DNA from: Paenibacillus sacheonensis
GTDB lineage: Bacteria > Bacillota > Bacilli > Paenibacillales > Paenibacillaceae
Reading direction: 5' to 3'
DNA: 64,000 bases
Assembly: GCF_009909195.1 (NCBI RefSeq)
Contig: NZ_JAAAMU010000010.1
Location: 124,001 to 188,000, forward strand
Of this stretch, positions 1-8,395 are shown piece after piece. Within the stretch, counting starts at the first letter, position 1. Each line of letters opens with the position of its first letter. Made by a program: the position numbers and the translations under genes. The notes under the pieces were generated by a model. It saw only the letters and a program-made list of their open reading frames with translations, did not search any database and was not told the DNA's origin.

Positions 1-1
1 G

Positions 2-61
2 GTGATCGGGATTGTTGATGCGGTTGATCCGATATCGGGCGGAGAAGGGCTCAGGCAATGA
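2..61 (+). CDS. Possible 3' end of an upstream gene (partial)
   Basis: One frame is open from the window edge and ends at a TGA at 59-61, giving only 19 residues (ending GEGLRQ). Nothing in so short a tail identifies the protein. In B. subtilis the gene before the shikimate kinase is a small ORF after the comG operon, so a competence/pilus gene is possible, but this is a guess from gene order. It could equally be non-coding. Confidence 0.25.
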   Translation: MIGIVDAVDPISGGEGLRQ

Positions 62-154
62 AGCCATGAAAGTCACTCCTTTTTTAAATGTAAGCACCAG
101 TACTAACAACTCTACGGTAGAATCAAGTTTTTTATACCCGAGTATGTCTAAAAA

Positions 155-163
155 TGCTATAAT
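155..163 (+). promoter_or_regulatory. Extended -10 promoter upstream of aroK
   Basis: TGCTATAAT is a perfect extended -10 box (TGN-TATAAT) 46 bases before the aroK ATG. No good -35 hexamer sits 17 bases upstream, which is tolerated for extended -10 promoters. It suggests that aroK-aroA are transcribed from here rather than only by read-through. Confidence 0.55.
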
Positions 164-209
164 CATGGAACATGTTTATCGTGTTAAGACATCAAGAAAG
201 GGGATTGTC

Positions 210-752
210 ATGAGCGACGATCAGCCGCTGCAGCATGTTGTACTGATCGGTTTCATGGGCACTGGCAAGTCTACGGTCAGCAAACGGCTGGCGGAGCATT
301 TGGGCTGCGCGGCCTGCGACGTGGATGCCGAGATCGTGAAGCGAGAGAGAGAAGAGATTGCCTCCATCTTCGCGAGCCGGGGCGAGGAAGCTTTCCGGGC
401 CGCGGAGACAGCGGCGCTGGACGCCGTGCTCGGTGCGCAGGATAAGCTTGTCATTGCGACCGGAGGCGGCGCCGTATTGTCTTCCGTCAACCGCGAGCTG
501 ATGCTCCGGAAGGGTTATGTCGTCGCGCTCACGGCGCATCCGGAGCGAGTGATCGCGCGCGTCAGCCAAGACCCTGACCGCCCGCTTCTGCAAGGCGGCG
601 TCCGGGAACGCGTCTACAAGCTGCTGGAAGACCGGAAGCACGCTTACGATTTTGCCCATCTGACGATCGATACGACGGATCTTACCGTCGACGAGATCGT
701 GAACCGCATTGCAGAAGCTGCTGCCCGTAACGGCCAACATTCCAACTCATAA
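210..752 (+). CDS. aroK: Shikimate kinase
   Basis: Phosphorylates shikimate to shikimate 3-phosphate with ATP, the fifth step of the chorismate pathway, in the cytosol. The 180-residue product has the family landmarks in order: Walker A GFMGTGKST with Lys20, the Asp pair D37/D39 that binds Mg and shikimate, R63 in the EEAFR segment, the GGG triplet at 85-87 and the DPDRPLL lid segment near residue 120. The open frame extends upstream to base 12, but I place the start at 210 because an AAGAAAGGGG ribosome site precedes it and the upstream 66 codons look non-coding. aroA follows 18 bases after the stop, so the two consecutive pathway enzymes are probably co-transcribed. Confidence 0.93.
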   Translation: MSDDQPLQHVVLIGFMGTGKSTVSKRLAEHLGCAACDVDAEIVKREREEIASIFASRGEEAFRAAETAALDAVLGAQDKLVIATGGGAVLSSVNRELMLRKGYVVALTAHPERVIARVSQDPDRPLLQGGVRERVYKLLEDRKHAYDFAHLTIDTTDLTVDEIVNRIAEAAARNGQHSNS

Positions 753-770
753 AGGGGATCTACGCATACC

Positions 771-2072
771 ATGGACGTTCTAGTTACTCCTACTCCCAAA
801 TTGCAAGGCGAGCTTCAAGCGCTTTCCTCCAAAAACTATACGACGCGCTACCTGTTGGTCGCTGCGCTCGCGGAAGGCACCAGCACGATCTACTATCCGG
901 CCCACAGCGAAGACAGCGATGCCATGCGCCGCTGCATTCGGGATCTCGGCGCCGTGATCGAGGAAGACGATGAGAAAATCACGATTACGGGCTTCGGCGC
1001 GCATCCGCGCGACGTAAAGGAGCTTGACGTCGGCAACGCCGGCGCCGTCCTGCGTTTCCTGATGGCAATCGCGGCATTGGCGCCTGACGTCACGTTCATT
1101 AACCGCTATCCGGACTCGCTCGGCAAGCGCCCTCATGACGATCTGATCGACGCCTTGGGCCAGATCGGCGTGGACGTCCAGCATAACGACGGCAAGCTGC
1201 CGATCACGATCCGCGGCGGCAGCGCGGTCAAAGGCGGAAAAATCCAAGTGTCCGGCAATGTCAGCTCCCAATTTCTCAGCGCGTTATTATTCCTCACGCC
1301 GCTGCTGCAGGAAGACAGCGAGATTGAAGTGCTACATGATTTGAAGTCCAAAGTCGTCGTCGGCCAGACGCTGGAAGTGCTGGAGCAGGCGGGGATAGTC
1401 ATCGAAGCCAGCGATGACCTGATGCGCTACCGCGTGAAGGGCGGACAGAAATACGCGGCGAAGGAATATATCGTGCAAGGGGACTACCCCGGCTCCGCAG
1501 CCGTGCTTGCGGCAGCAGCCGTTACGCAATCCGACGTAAAGCTGCACCGCTTGATGGAGAACAGCAAGCAGGGCGAGCGCGCGATCGTCGACGTGCTTCG
1601 CATGATGGAAGTACCCTTGACGCATGACAACGGCGTTGTGCACGTTCAAGGCAACGGCAGACTAAAAGCGCTGGAATTCGATGGCGACAAAGCGACCGAT
1701 GCCGTGCTTGCGATGGTTGCGGCAGCCGTGTTCGCCGAAGGGACCTCGCGCTTCTACGACGTCGAGAACCTGCGTTTCAAGGAATGCGACCGCATCACCG
1801 ATTACTTGAACGAGCTGCGCAAAGCAGGCGCCAACGTAGAAGAGCGCCGCAGCGAAATCATCGTTCACGGCCGTCCCGAAGGCGTTGAAGGCGGCGTGGA
1901 AATCAATGCCCACTACGATCATCGGGTCATTATGGCGCTGACTGTCGTCGGACTTCGCGCGAAAGCGCCGATCCGGATCCGCGACGCGCACCACGTGGCC
2001 AAATCGTACCCGATCTTCTTCGATCACATGAAGGCGCTCGGCGCGAACGTGGAATGGGTTGAATCCGACTAA
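771..2072 (+). CDS. aroA: 3-phosphoshikimate 1-carboxyvinyltransferase (EPSP synthase), divergent type
   Basis: Transfers enolpyruvyl from PEP to shikimate 3-phosphate. At 433 residues the size fits, and EPSP synthase features are present: SSQF at 165-168 (S3P binding), RFKECDR, DHR and VAKSYP near the C-terminus. Two signatures differ from the usual enzyme. The N-terminal loop reads SSKNYTTR (K21, N22, R26) where the family normally has SKS followed by NR; the KN pair recalls MurA. The PEP/glyphosate loop reads NAGAVLRF at 89-96 where E. coli has NAGTAMRP. K, R, D and E catalytic positions appear kept. Ribosome site AAAGGGGAT overlaps the aroK stop. A main aroA may lie elsewhere in the genome; this one could be the only copy or a paralogue. 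Confidence 0.85.
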   Translation: MDVLVTPTPKLQGELQALSSKNYTTRYLLVAALAEGTSTIYYPAHSEDSDAMRRCIRDLGAVIEEDDEKITITGFGAHPRDVKELDVGNAGAVLRFLMAIAALAPDVTFINRYPDSLGKRPHDDLIDALGQIGVDVQHNDGKLPITIRGGSAVKGGKIQVSGNVSSQFLSALLFLTPLLQEDSEIEVLHDLKSKVVVGQTLEVLEQAGIVIEASDDLMRYRVKGGQKYAAKEYIVQGDYPGSAAVLAAAAVTQSDVKLHRLMENSKQGERAIVDVLRMMEVPLTHDNGVVHVQGNGRLKALEFDGDKATDAVLAMVAAAVFAEGTSRFYDVENLRFKECDRITDYLNELRKAGANVEERRSEIIVHGRPEGVEGGVEINAHYDHRVIMALTVVGLRAKAPIRIRDAHHVAKSYPIFFDHMKALGANVEWVESD

Positions 2073-2163
2073 GCCATGCTAACCATAGCATCCTTGCGAT
2101 AAGTAGCGGGTAAACGCATTGGTCGGGATATGACATTTTCCAGATGGAAAGGATGGATCTCGT

Positions 2164-2598
2164 ATGGCATTCTCGAATCCTTCTCGGGAAGAAATCAAGC
2201 GCATATTAGAGTCGGCGGGCACGATCGCGGTCGTCGGCTTATCCGATAATCCGGAACGCACCTCGCATATGGTGTCGGAGGCGATGCAGGCGAAAGGCTA
2301 CCGCATCGTTCCCGTCAATCCGAACGCGGAGACGATTCTCGGGGAGAAAAGCTATCCTTCGCTGTCCGACATCCCGTTTCCCGTTGATATCGTGAACGTA
2401 TTCCGGCGCAGCGAGCTTACGCCGCCGATCGCGGAAGAAGCAGCTGCCATCGGCGCCAAAGTGCTTTGGCTCCAGCTTGGCGTCGTGAGCGAGGAAGCGG
2501 CGGCCATTGCGGAACAGGCAGGACTGCTGGCCATTATGGACCGTTGCATCAAGGTCGAGGATTCCATTCTGCTGCCGCAAGGCAAATCCAGATCCTAA
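2164..2598 (+). CDS. CoA-binding domain protein (YccU/CoA_binding_2 family)
   Basis: A 144-residue single-domain Rossmann-fold protein of the CoA_binding_2 family. The N-terminal TIAVVGLSDNPERTSH gives the nucleotide-binding loop, followed by GYRIVPVNP and the VDIVNVFRRSE strand-turn typical of these proteins; DRCIKVE near the C-terminus is the conserved MDRC segment. Family members bind CoA or a related cofactor, but their physiological role is not settled. The start has an AAAGGATGG ribosome site. It lies 91 bases after aroA on the same strand; no direct link to aromatic biosynthesis is visible. Confidence 0.85.
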   Translation: MAFSNPSREEIKRILESAGTIAVVGLSDNPERTSHMVSEAMQAKGYRIVPVNPNAETILGEKSYPSLSDIPFPVDIVNVFRRSELTPPIAEEAAAIGAKVLWLQLGVVSEEAAAIAEQAGLLAIMDRCIKVEDSILLPQGKSRS

Positions 2599-2711
2599 CA
2601 GTCATAAAAAAACGGGTTCCCTCCAACAATAATGGAGGCTTTAAGGGGCTGAAGCGCCGAAGCGGCATGCTCCTTGGCTAATCCACGATATTCTAGGAGG
2701 ACACAACACCC

Positions 2712-3371
2712 ATGAACCAATTCGGACAACAGGGCTTTAACGGAAATCAAGCTTCTTTCGCAAACCAACAATCGTTCGGGATGAATCAAGCCCAAAGACA
2801 GCAAAACCGTTATCAGCCTTCGGGTTACGTACAATCCCAGTATCAAGGTATTTCGAGACAAGCCGGAAGCATTTCCGCACAGTCCAATACGGGTCCGGTC
2901 ATTTCCCACCTTGGTTACACGGCAGGCAATGCCTATAATCAACAGTCTTCCTCCCAGAATTCATATGGTGGAGCTTCCTCCTACTCGGCGAACGCATCGC
3001 AGCCGGTCATCTCCCATTTCGGAGGCTACCAAGCGCAAAACGCGCAGCAGGCGCAGTACGGCCAACAGCCTTACCAGCAATCGACGCATTACATGCAGTC
3101 GGCGCAGCCGGTTCTTAGCCACTTGGGCGATACAAGCGGTCAAGACGCGATTCGCGGCCGCGGCAATTACGGGATGACCGGCGGTATGGGATCTGCGGGC
3201 ATGCAAAATCAAAACCATCAATACGGCGCTACCCAATATACGAGCCATGCCGGTAATAACCCGGTTCTGCAAAGCACCGGCTACTCCAATCAAGGACCGG
3301 TGATTTCCCGCCACGGCTTTACGGCGAACGGACAGTCATCGATGGGCAGCAACAGCCAGCAGCGCTTCTAG
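2712..3371 (+). CDS. Low-complexity Gln/Asn/Ser/Gly/Tyr-rich repeat protein, function unknown
   Basis: I do not recognise a domain in this 219-residue protein. It is made almost wholly of Q, N, S, G, Y and A with very few charged residues, no Cys, no signal peptide and no membrane segment. Five degenerate copies of a PVISHLG-like motif recur: GPVISHLGYTA, QPVISHFGGY, QPVLSHLGDT, NPVLQSTGYS and GPVISRHGFTA. Between them lie SYGG/QQ/NAQ linkers. The composition resembles prion-like low-complexity regions. A perfect TAGGAGGA ribosome site 10 bases before the ATG and a strong terminator right behind the stop show that it is a real, separately ended gene. A spore-coat or matrix protein is possible but unsupported. 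Confidence 0.8.
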   Translation: MNQFGQQGFNGNQASFANQQSFGMNQAQRQQNRYQPSGYVQSQYQGISRQAGSISAQSNTGPVISHLGYTAGNAYNQQSSSQNSYGGASSYSANASQPVISHFGGYQAQNAQQAQYGQQPYQQSTHYMQSAQPVLSHLGDTSGQDAIRGRGNYGMTGGMGSAGMQNQNHQYGATQYTSHAGNNPVLQSTGYSNQGPVISRHGFTANGQSSMGSNSQQRF

Positions 3372-3402
3372 GAGCAAGGCATATAAGCTGAGCGAAACGG
3401 CG

Positions 3403-3435
3403 AACGGCGGACGAAAGAGTCCGCCGTTTTCTTTT
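3403..3435 (+). terminator. Rho-independent terminator after the repeat protein
   Basis: A perfect 10-bp stem AACGGCGGAC/GTCCGCCGTT with a GAAAGA loop is followed by TTCTTTT. It separates the low-complexity protein gene from the PTS operon. Confidence 0.9.
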
Positions 3436-3462
3436 GACAACGGCAGGGGAAACCCTTACGAT
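3434..3462 (+). promoter_or_regulatory. Sigma-A promoter of the PTS operon
   Basis: TTGACA (3434-3439), a 17-base spacer and TACGAT (3457-3462) form a good vegetative promoter that starts inside the T-tail of the preceding terminator. The leader to the ATG is about 60 bases. I see neither an obvious cre box nor a RAT antiterminator in it. Confidence 0.65.
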
Positions 3463-3528
3463 CAAGACAAGCGTCTTCACTTTGACAGGGACAGGATTTC
3501 GTAATGCGAGATCGAAAGGAGGAATGTT

Positions 3529-5412
3529 ATGAACATTATGGGCCACCTGCAGCAGCTCGGGCGCTCGCTTATGCTGCCGACGATTGTGCTGCCCGCGGCC
3601 GCGATTTTTCTATGTCTCAGCGGGTTGCCTTGGGAGTCATTCGGCATGCCGAGCATCCACACCCACCTGCTGACGGCTGGCGAGACGCTCTTTACGTTCC
3701 TTCCTTATCTGTTTGCGTTCGGCGTCGCGATGGGCATGACGAGCAATTCCGGAACGGCCGGCCTTGCGGCTATCGCGGGGATGTTCATTTATACCGGCAT
3801 CATCAATGCCAGTCATTACGAGCTGGAGCCGACCGTATTCACGGGCGTCATTATCGGAATCGTAACCAGCGTGCTCAACGAGAAGTTCAAGTCGATCAAG
3901 CTTCCCGAATATATACAGTTTTTCGGAGGTCCGCGGTTTGTGCCGCTTATTGTGAGCGTATTCTCGACGCTCTGGGCGATCGTGATGGTGCAGATCGCGC
4001 CAAGCATACATAGTGCCTTGATCGAGCTCGGCGATGTCGTCAATTCGGGCGGCGGCTTCGGCGTGTTTTTATTCGGATTCGTGCTGCGAATTTTGGTCGT
4101 GTTCGGCTTGCATCATTTGGTCAGCCACGTGTTCTGGTTCCAGGTCGGAGGCTATCAAGTGCCGGACGGGCATATGGTTTTCGGCGACTTGCCGCGATTT
4201 TTCGCGGGCGATCCAACGGCCGGCGCATTCATGGCGGGCTTATATCCGACGATGATGTTCGCGCTTCCGGCCATCGCTTTCGCGATTATTCATGAAGCGC
4301 GCGAGGATCTGAAGCCGACGATTCGCAAAACGTTCCTGACGGCCGCGCTGGCGTCCTTCTTGACGGGCGTGACGGAGCCGATCGAATTTGCGTTTCTGTT
4401 CGTAGCCCCCTATTTGTTCGTCGTTCATGCGCTGCTTTCCGGACTTATGATGTGGATTACGTACGAGCTCGGCATACGAACCGGCTTCTCGTTCTCCGCC
4501 GGCGCCATCGATTTTCTGATCAACGAACATTTGGCGACGAGAGGCTGGCTGATCATACCGATCGGCATTCTGTTCGGCCTCGTTTATTACGTGATGTTCC
4601 GCTGGGCCATAAGGCGATTCCGTATCCCGACGCCGGGACGCGAGGAAGGCTCGCAGCTGGATGAGTGGGCGGGCGACATTCCTTACCGGGCACCGCTTAT
4701 TCTTCAGGCGATCGGCGGCAAGGAAAACATCATTCAGATGGAAGCCTGCATTACCCGGCTGCGCCTGAAGGTCGGAAGCGACAAGCTGATCGATAATAAT
4801 GCGCTTAAGCATCTTGGCGCGGCTGGCGTGATCCGTCTGGGCGGCGGCAACGTGCAGATCGTATTCGGCACCTATTCCGAGCTGATCCGGGAGGAGATGA
4901 ACAAGGCGATTCGCCGGGACATCTCAAGGGTGCTCTTCTGCTCGCCGGTCCAAGGCCGGATGATGCCGCTCAGCGAGGTACCCGATCCGATCTTCGCGGG
5001 CAAGCTCGTCGGCGACGGCGTCGCGTTCATGCCAGAGAAGGGGGAGCTCGTATCTCCCGTTCTGGGCAAAGTCATTCACGTCTATCCCTCGATGCATGCG
5101 ATCGGCATACGAACGCCAGACGGGCTGGAAGTGCTGCTTCACATCGGCATCGATACGTCGCAATTGAAAGGCCAGGGCTTCTCCGCCGTCGTGAAGGAAG
5201 GCGACCAGGTAAAGCCGGGCCAGCTGCTGATCACCTTCGATATGCAGAAAATCCGTAAAGGAAGCAAATCGCTTGCGACGCCGATGGTCATCACGAATTC
5301 GGACCGGGTGAGCTCCTGGAGCTTTGCGCCGTTCAAAAGCGTGAGACGGGGGCAGGCTTCCGTCATGTCGGTCGTTCTAAAAGAGAGAAGCGGTGGAGGG
5401 GAAACAGCGTGA
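3529..5412 (+). CDS. nagE: PTS EIICBA permease, N-acetylglucosamine/glucose family
   Basis: Imports and phosphorylates a hexose at the membrane. The 627-residue protein carries three domains in order: a membrane EIIC (about residues 1-370, with TGVTEPIEF in the sugar-binding loop), an EIIB (about 390-470, phosphorylatable C407 in MEACITRLR) and an EIIA (about 490-620, H538 in LLHIGIDT). The EIIC segments FFAGDPTAGAFM, YPTMMFALP and FSFSAGAIDF match the N-acetylglucosamine branch (NagE/NagP) better than the glucose branch (PtsG), so GlcNAc is the likeliest substrate; glucose cannot be excluded. Ribosome site AAAGGAGGA five bases before the ATG. The stop overlaps the ptsI start by four bases. 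Confidence 0.87.
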   Translation: MNIMGHLQQLGRSLMLPTIVLPAAAIFLCLSGLPWESFGMPSIHTHLLTAGETLFTFLPYLFAFGVAMGMTSNSGTAGLAAIAGMFIYTGIINASHYELEPTVFTGVIIGIVTSVLNEKFKSIKLPEYIQFFGGPRFVPLIVSVFSTLWAIVMVQIAPSIHSALIELGDVVNSGGGFGVFLFGFVLRILVVFGLHHLVSHVFWFQVGGYQVPDGHMVFGDLPRFFAGDPTAGAFMAGLYPTMMFALPAIAFAIIHEAREDLKPTIRKTFLTAALASFLTGVTEPIEFAFLFVAPYLFVVHALLSGLMMWITYELGIRTGFSFSAGAIDFLINEHLATRGWLIIPIGILFGLVYYVMFRWAIRRFRIPTPGREEGSQLDEWAGDIPYRAPLILQAIGGKENIIQMEACITRLRLKVGSDKLIDNNALKHLGAAGVIRLGGGNVQIVFGTYSELIREEMNKAIRRDISRVLFCSPVQGRMMPLSEVPDPIFAGKLVGDGVAFMPEKGELVSPVLGKVIHVYPSMHAIGIRTPDGLEVLLHIGIDTSQLKGQGFSAVVKEGDQVKPGQLLITFDMQKIRKGSKSLATPMVITNSDRVSSWSFAPFKSVRRGQASVMSVVLKERSGGGETA

Positions 5413-7169
5413 TTCAAGGTATTGGAGCATCAACGGGCGTCGCGATCGGCAAAGCTTTCGTACTTCCGAATTGGGAATGGGACTTGCCCGAGCAGAAGAT
5501 CGACGTGGGAGACCTTGCCCGCGAGTTTGAACGCTTATATGAAGGAATTCGTACATCCAAGGTCGAGATCGAGCAAATGAAAGACGACCTTCGCGAAGTG
5601 GTCGGCCCGGAAGAAAGCTTTATCTTCGACGCGCATCTGGCCATCCTCGACGATCCCGTCTTCATGAACGAGATTCAAGGCATCATTCAGCGTCAATATA
5701 AAGCGGCGGAAGTGGCCGTCAAAGAAGCGATCGACCATTTTGTCACCATGTTCGATTTGCTGGACGACGAGTACATGAAGGAGCGCGCGCTCGACATCAA
5801 GGACGTCGGCAACCGGCTCCTGAAGCATTTGCTCGGCGCGCCGGAAATTACGCTGCCCGCCGATACGCAGCCTTTCATCCTGATCGCGAAGGAACTGTCG
5901 CCTTCCCAGCTTGCGCATCTGAACCCGAGCCACGTACTGGGCATTGCGACGCTGGCAGGGAGCATGACCTCGCATTCCTCCATTATGGCCAGAGCGCTTG
6001 GCGTGCCGCTCGTCGTGGGCATCGAGTCCAAGCTGGAGGAACCGATTCAAACCGGCGATATGCTGATCATCGACGGCGGACTCGGCATCGTGCATATCGA
6101 GCCGGAGCAATCGCTCGTCGATTATTATACGGGCAAGCAGATTCTGCAGCGGGAGAAAAAGCAGCAGCTGAAGGGCATTATCAACTTCAAGCCGGTCACG
6201 CAGGACGGCAAGGAGATGGAGTTGAGCGCGAACATCAGCTCGTTGAAGGAATTGGACGTGGCCTTGTCCAGCGGCGCGAACGGCGTCGGCCTGTTCCGGA
6301 CGGAGTTTCTGTATATGGACCGGAGCCGGCTTCCCCGGGAAGAGGAGCAGTTCGAGGTCTATCGCAATGTCGCGGAGAAGCTGGGACAGAAGCCGCTCAT
6401 TATCCGGACGCTGGATATCGGCGGCGATAAACAGCTGGATTATTTCGAGCTGCCGGAAGAAGACAACCCGTTCCTCGGCTATCGGGCGATTCGCATTTGT
6501 TTGGACAAAACGGATCTGTTCAAGACGCAGCTAAGAGCGATTCTGCGCGCCGGCCATTACGGAAACGTGAAGATCATGTATCCGTTGATCTCTTCCGTCG
6601 AAGAGGTAAGAGCGGCTAACGGCCTGCTGCAGGCATGCAAGGACGAACTGAGGGCGGAAGGCGTCCCTTATGCGGAAGATATGAAGGCCGGGATCATGAT
6701 CGAGCTGCCTGCAGCCGTTCTCATTGCGGATATGCTAGCGGAGGAAGTCGACTTCTTCAGTATCGGCACGAATGATTTGATTCAATTCACGCTGGCCGTC
6801 GATCGGATGAACGAGCAGATCTCGCACCTGTATGAGCCTTATCATCCTTCGGTGCTGCGCATGATCAAGCTGACGGTCGAGGCGGCAAAACGGCAAGGCA
6901 TTCATGTCGGCGTATGCGGAGAGATGGCGGGGGATATCAAGGCGCTGCCGATCTGGCTCGCGCTCGACGTCGACGAACTGAGCATGTCCTCTCATTCGCT
7001 TCTGCCGGTCAAGGAGCGGCTGTTGTCCCTGCGGCAGCAGGAGAGCCGCGATTTGTTCGAACGGCTGATGCGCTGCAAGACCAGCGCGGAGATTCACGAG
7101 ATCGTGAAGCTCAAGACGGCCGATGAACAGCAGACGGAAGCTTATCCAGACATGTTCAGAAGCTCCTAA
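5409..7169 (+). CDS. ptsI: PTS Enzyme I (phosphoenolpyruvate-protein phosphotransferase)
   Basis: General PTS enzyme that takes phosphate from PEP and passes it to HPr. The 586-residue length fits. The phosphorylated His is H189 in MTSHSSIMAR, the PEP-binding segment FSIGTNDLIQF is present, and the C-terminal active Cys lies in HVGVCGEMAGD. It starts at a GTG that overlaps the EIICBA stop (GTGA), so the two are translationally coupled. In Bacillus ptsH normally precedes ptsI; here no HPr gene lies between permease and Enzyme I, so HPr must come from elsewhere. Confidence 0.95.
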   Translation: MIQGIGASTGVAIGKAFVLPNWEWDLPEQKIDVGDLAREFERLYEGIRTSKVEIEQMKDDLREVVGPEESFIFDAHLAILDDPVFMNEIQGIIQRQYKAAEVAVKEAIDHFVTMFDLLDDEYMKERALDIKDVGNRLLKHLLGAPEITLPADTQPFILIAKELSPSQLAHLNPSHVLGIATLAGSMTSHSSIMARALGVPLVVGIESKLEEPIQTGDMLIIDGGLGIVHIEPEQSLVDYYTGKQILQREKKQQLKGIINFKPVTQDGKEMELSANISSLKELDVALSSGANGVGLFRTEFLYMDRSRLPREEEQFEVYRNVAEKLGQKPLIIRTLDIGGDKQLDYFELPEEDNPFLGYRAIRICLDKTDLFKTQLRAILRAGHYGNVKIMYPLISSVEEVRAANGLLQACKDELRAEGVPYAEDMKAGIMIELPAAVLIADMLAEEVDFFSIGTNDLIQFTLAVDRMNEQISHLYEPYHPSVLRMIKLTVEAAKRQGIHVGVCGEMAGDIKALPIWLALDVDELSMSSHSLLPVKERLLSLRQQESRDLFERLMRCKTSAEIHEIVKLKTADEQQTEAYPDMFRSS

Positions 7170-7201
7170 CTCGAAAGTAGCCGCGAAACCATAACTAAAC
7201 G

Positions 7202-7240
7202 AAACAAAGGGGCAAACCAAAAGTCTGCCCCTTGTTTATT
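7202..7240. terminator. Bidirectional terminator between ptsI and the PfpI gene
   Basis: A GC-rich stem AACAAAGGGGCA/TGCCCCTTGTT (one bulged A) sits between convergent genes, with T-rich sequence on both strands (TTATTTCTTCTT on the plus strand). Confidence 0.75.
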
Positions 7241-7245
7241 TCTTC

Positions 7246-7770
7246 TTATTTGCGCGCAAGCGCATCGACGAACGCTTTTGCATACGGCGGCAGGTCCGGC
7301 GGACGGCGAGCCGAAATCAAGTTTCCGTCCACGACGACCGGCTCGTCGAACCATTCGGCGCCGGCATTCTCCATGTCATCGCGAATGCCTGGCGTCGAGG
7401 TGACTTTGCGGCCGTTCAAGATTTTGGCCGACACGAGCACCCAGCCGGCATGGCAGATCTGACCGATCGGCTTGCCGGCCGCGTCCATTTCCTTCACGAG
7501 CTGCAGCACCTTCGGGTAACGGCGGATTTTGTCCGGCGCCCAGCCGCCGGGAACGAGCAGGCCGTCTATAGTGGCGCCGTCGACTTCTTCATAGGCCAGA
7601 TCCGCCGTTGCCGGCACGCCGTATTTCCCGATATGGGTCCTGCCTTTCTCGGGTCCGGCGAACAGCACGGCCGCCCCTTCTTCACGGACGCGATAGACCG
7701 GATACCACAATTCGAGATCCTCGAATTCATCGTCAAGCAGGCAAATAATCGTTTTATCTTTCAGCGACAA
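7246..7770 (-). CDS. DJ-1/PfpI family protein (glyoxalase III/protease-like)
   Basis: A 174-residue single-domain protein of the PfpI/YhbO/YfkM group. The nucleophile elbow is IGQICHAGW, with the Cys-His pair at about residues 105-106, and the conserved acidic residue lies in DDEFEDLEL near residue 17. Family members have been reported as glyoxalases, deglycases or proteases and are often stress-induced; the sequence alone does not decide. The start is TTG at 7770, chosen because AGAGGAGGAAT lies just upstream on the minus strand and no ATG is suitably placed. It diverges from the VanZ-like gene across 63 bases. Confidence 0.88.
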   Translation of the reverse strand: MSLKDKTIICLLDDEFEDLELWYPVYRVREEGAAVLFAGPEKGRTHIGKYGVPATADLAYEEVDGATIDGLLVPGGWAPDKIRRYPKVLQLVKEMDAAGKPIGQICHAGWVLVSAKILNGRKVTSTPGIRDDMENAGAEWFDEPVVVDGNLISARRPPDLPPYAKAFVDALARK

Positions 7771-7833
7771 GTCTATTCCTCCTCTGCCATTATCGATTCC
7801 AAGCTCGTCACTATTTTAAACGAAGGTGATTCC

Positions 7834-8247
7834 ATGAAGCAAACCGTTAGACGTTCGGCTGCCACTCTTCCTGCCGCTGCCGTCATGCTGGCGATATTCT
7901 GGCTGTCCTCGCGGACCAGCGATGAACTGGACTCCGTACTCCCTTGGTTTCAAGAACTGTTCCCCGCGATGGCAAGCTTCAACTGGGGCCACTTTATCGC
8001 CTATTTCGTCCTCGGACTCGCTTATGCATACGGCTTTGGCAGACATGCCGAACGCCTATCCGTAAAGGTGCTTATTATCGGGTTATGCCTGGTCTACGGA
8101 TTAACGGACGAGTACCATCAATCCTTCGTGGACGGCCGCTCGCCGGACAGCGCAGACCTGCTTCACGATGGTATCGGCGCCGCGCTGGGCATGCTGTTGT
8201 TGACCTTCCCGCCTGTCGTCAAACGGTGGCGGAGACTGGCTGTTTAA
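7834..8247 (+). CDS. VanZ-like family membrane protein
   Basis: A 137-residue integral membrane protein with about four hydrophobic segments. The signature GHFIAYFVLGL followed by LTDEYHQSFVDGRSPDSADLLHDGIGA is diagnostic for the VanZ-like family (VanZ confers low-level teicoplanin resistance in one context; most chromosomal members have no known role). The frame is open upstream, but the start at 7834 has GAAGGTGA in front and gives the proper N-terminal membrane segment. It stands alone between divergent and unrelated neighbours. Confidence 0.88.
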   Translation: MKQTVRRSAATLPAAAVMLAIFWLSSRTSDELDSVLPWFQELFPAMASFNWGHFIAYFVLGLAYAYGFGRHAERLSVKVLIIGLCLVYGLTDEYHQSFVDGRSPDSADLLHDGIGAALGMLLLTFPPVVKRWRRLAV

Positions 8248-8395
8248 TCCGTTAGATGCAAAAATTACAACCTGCGCGGAAGAAGGACTTTAACGCAAAA
8301 AGTCGAATACCTTTATCGTCACGCTAGGCCTAGGAAAAAACGCTTACATGAGCGCTCCGCGGCCATGCTGCTTTTAGGAGAAGGAGTGGACTATT

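Noticed and set aside
12..209. In-frame upstream extension of the shikimate kinase ORF
   Set aside because: No ribosome site at 12, the residues do not look like a kinase N-terminus, and a promoter and ribosome site lie inside this stretch.
8324..8333. CTAGGCCTAG palindrome between the VanZ-like and zinc-ribbon genes
   Set aside because: A perfect 10-base palindrome but too short and isolated to support an operator or terminator call.
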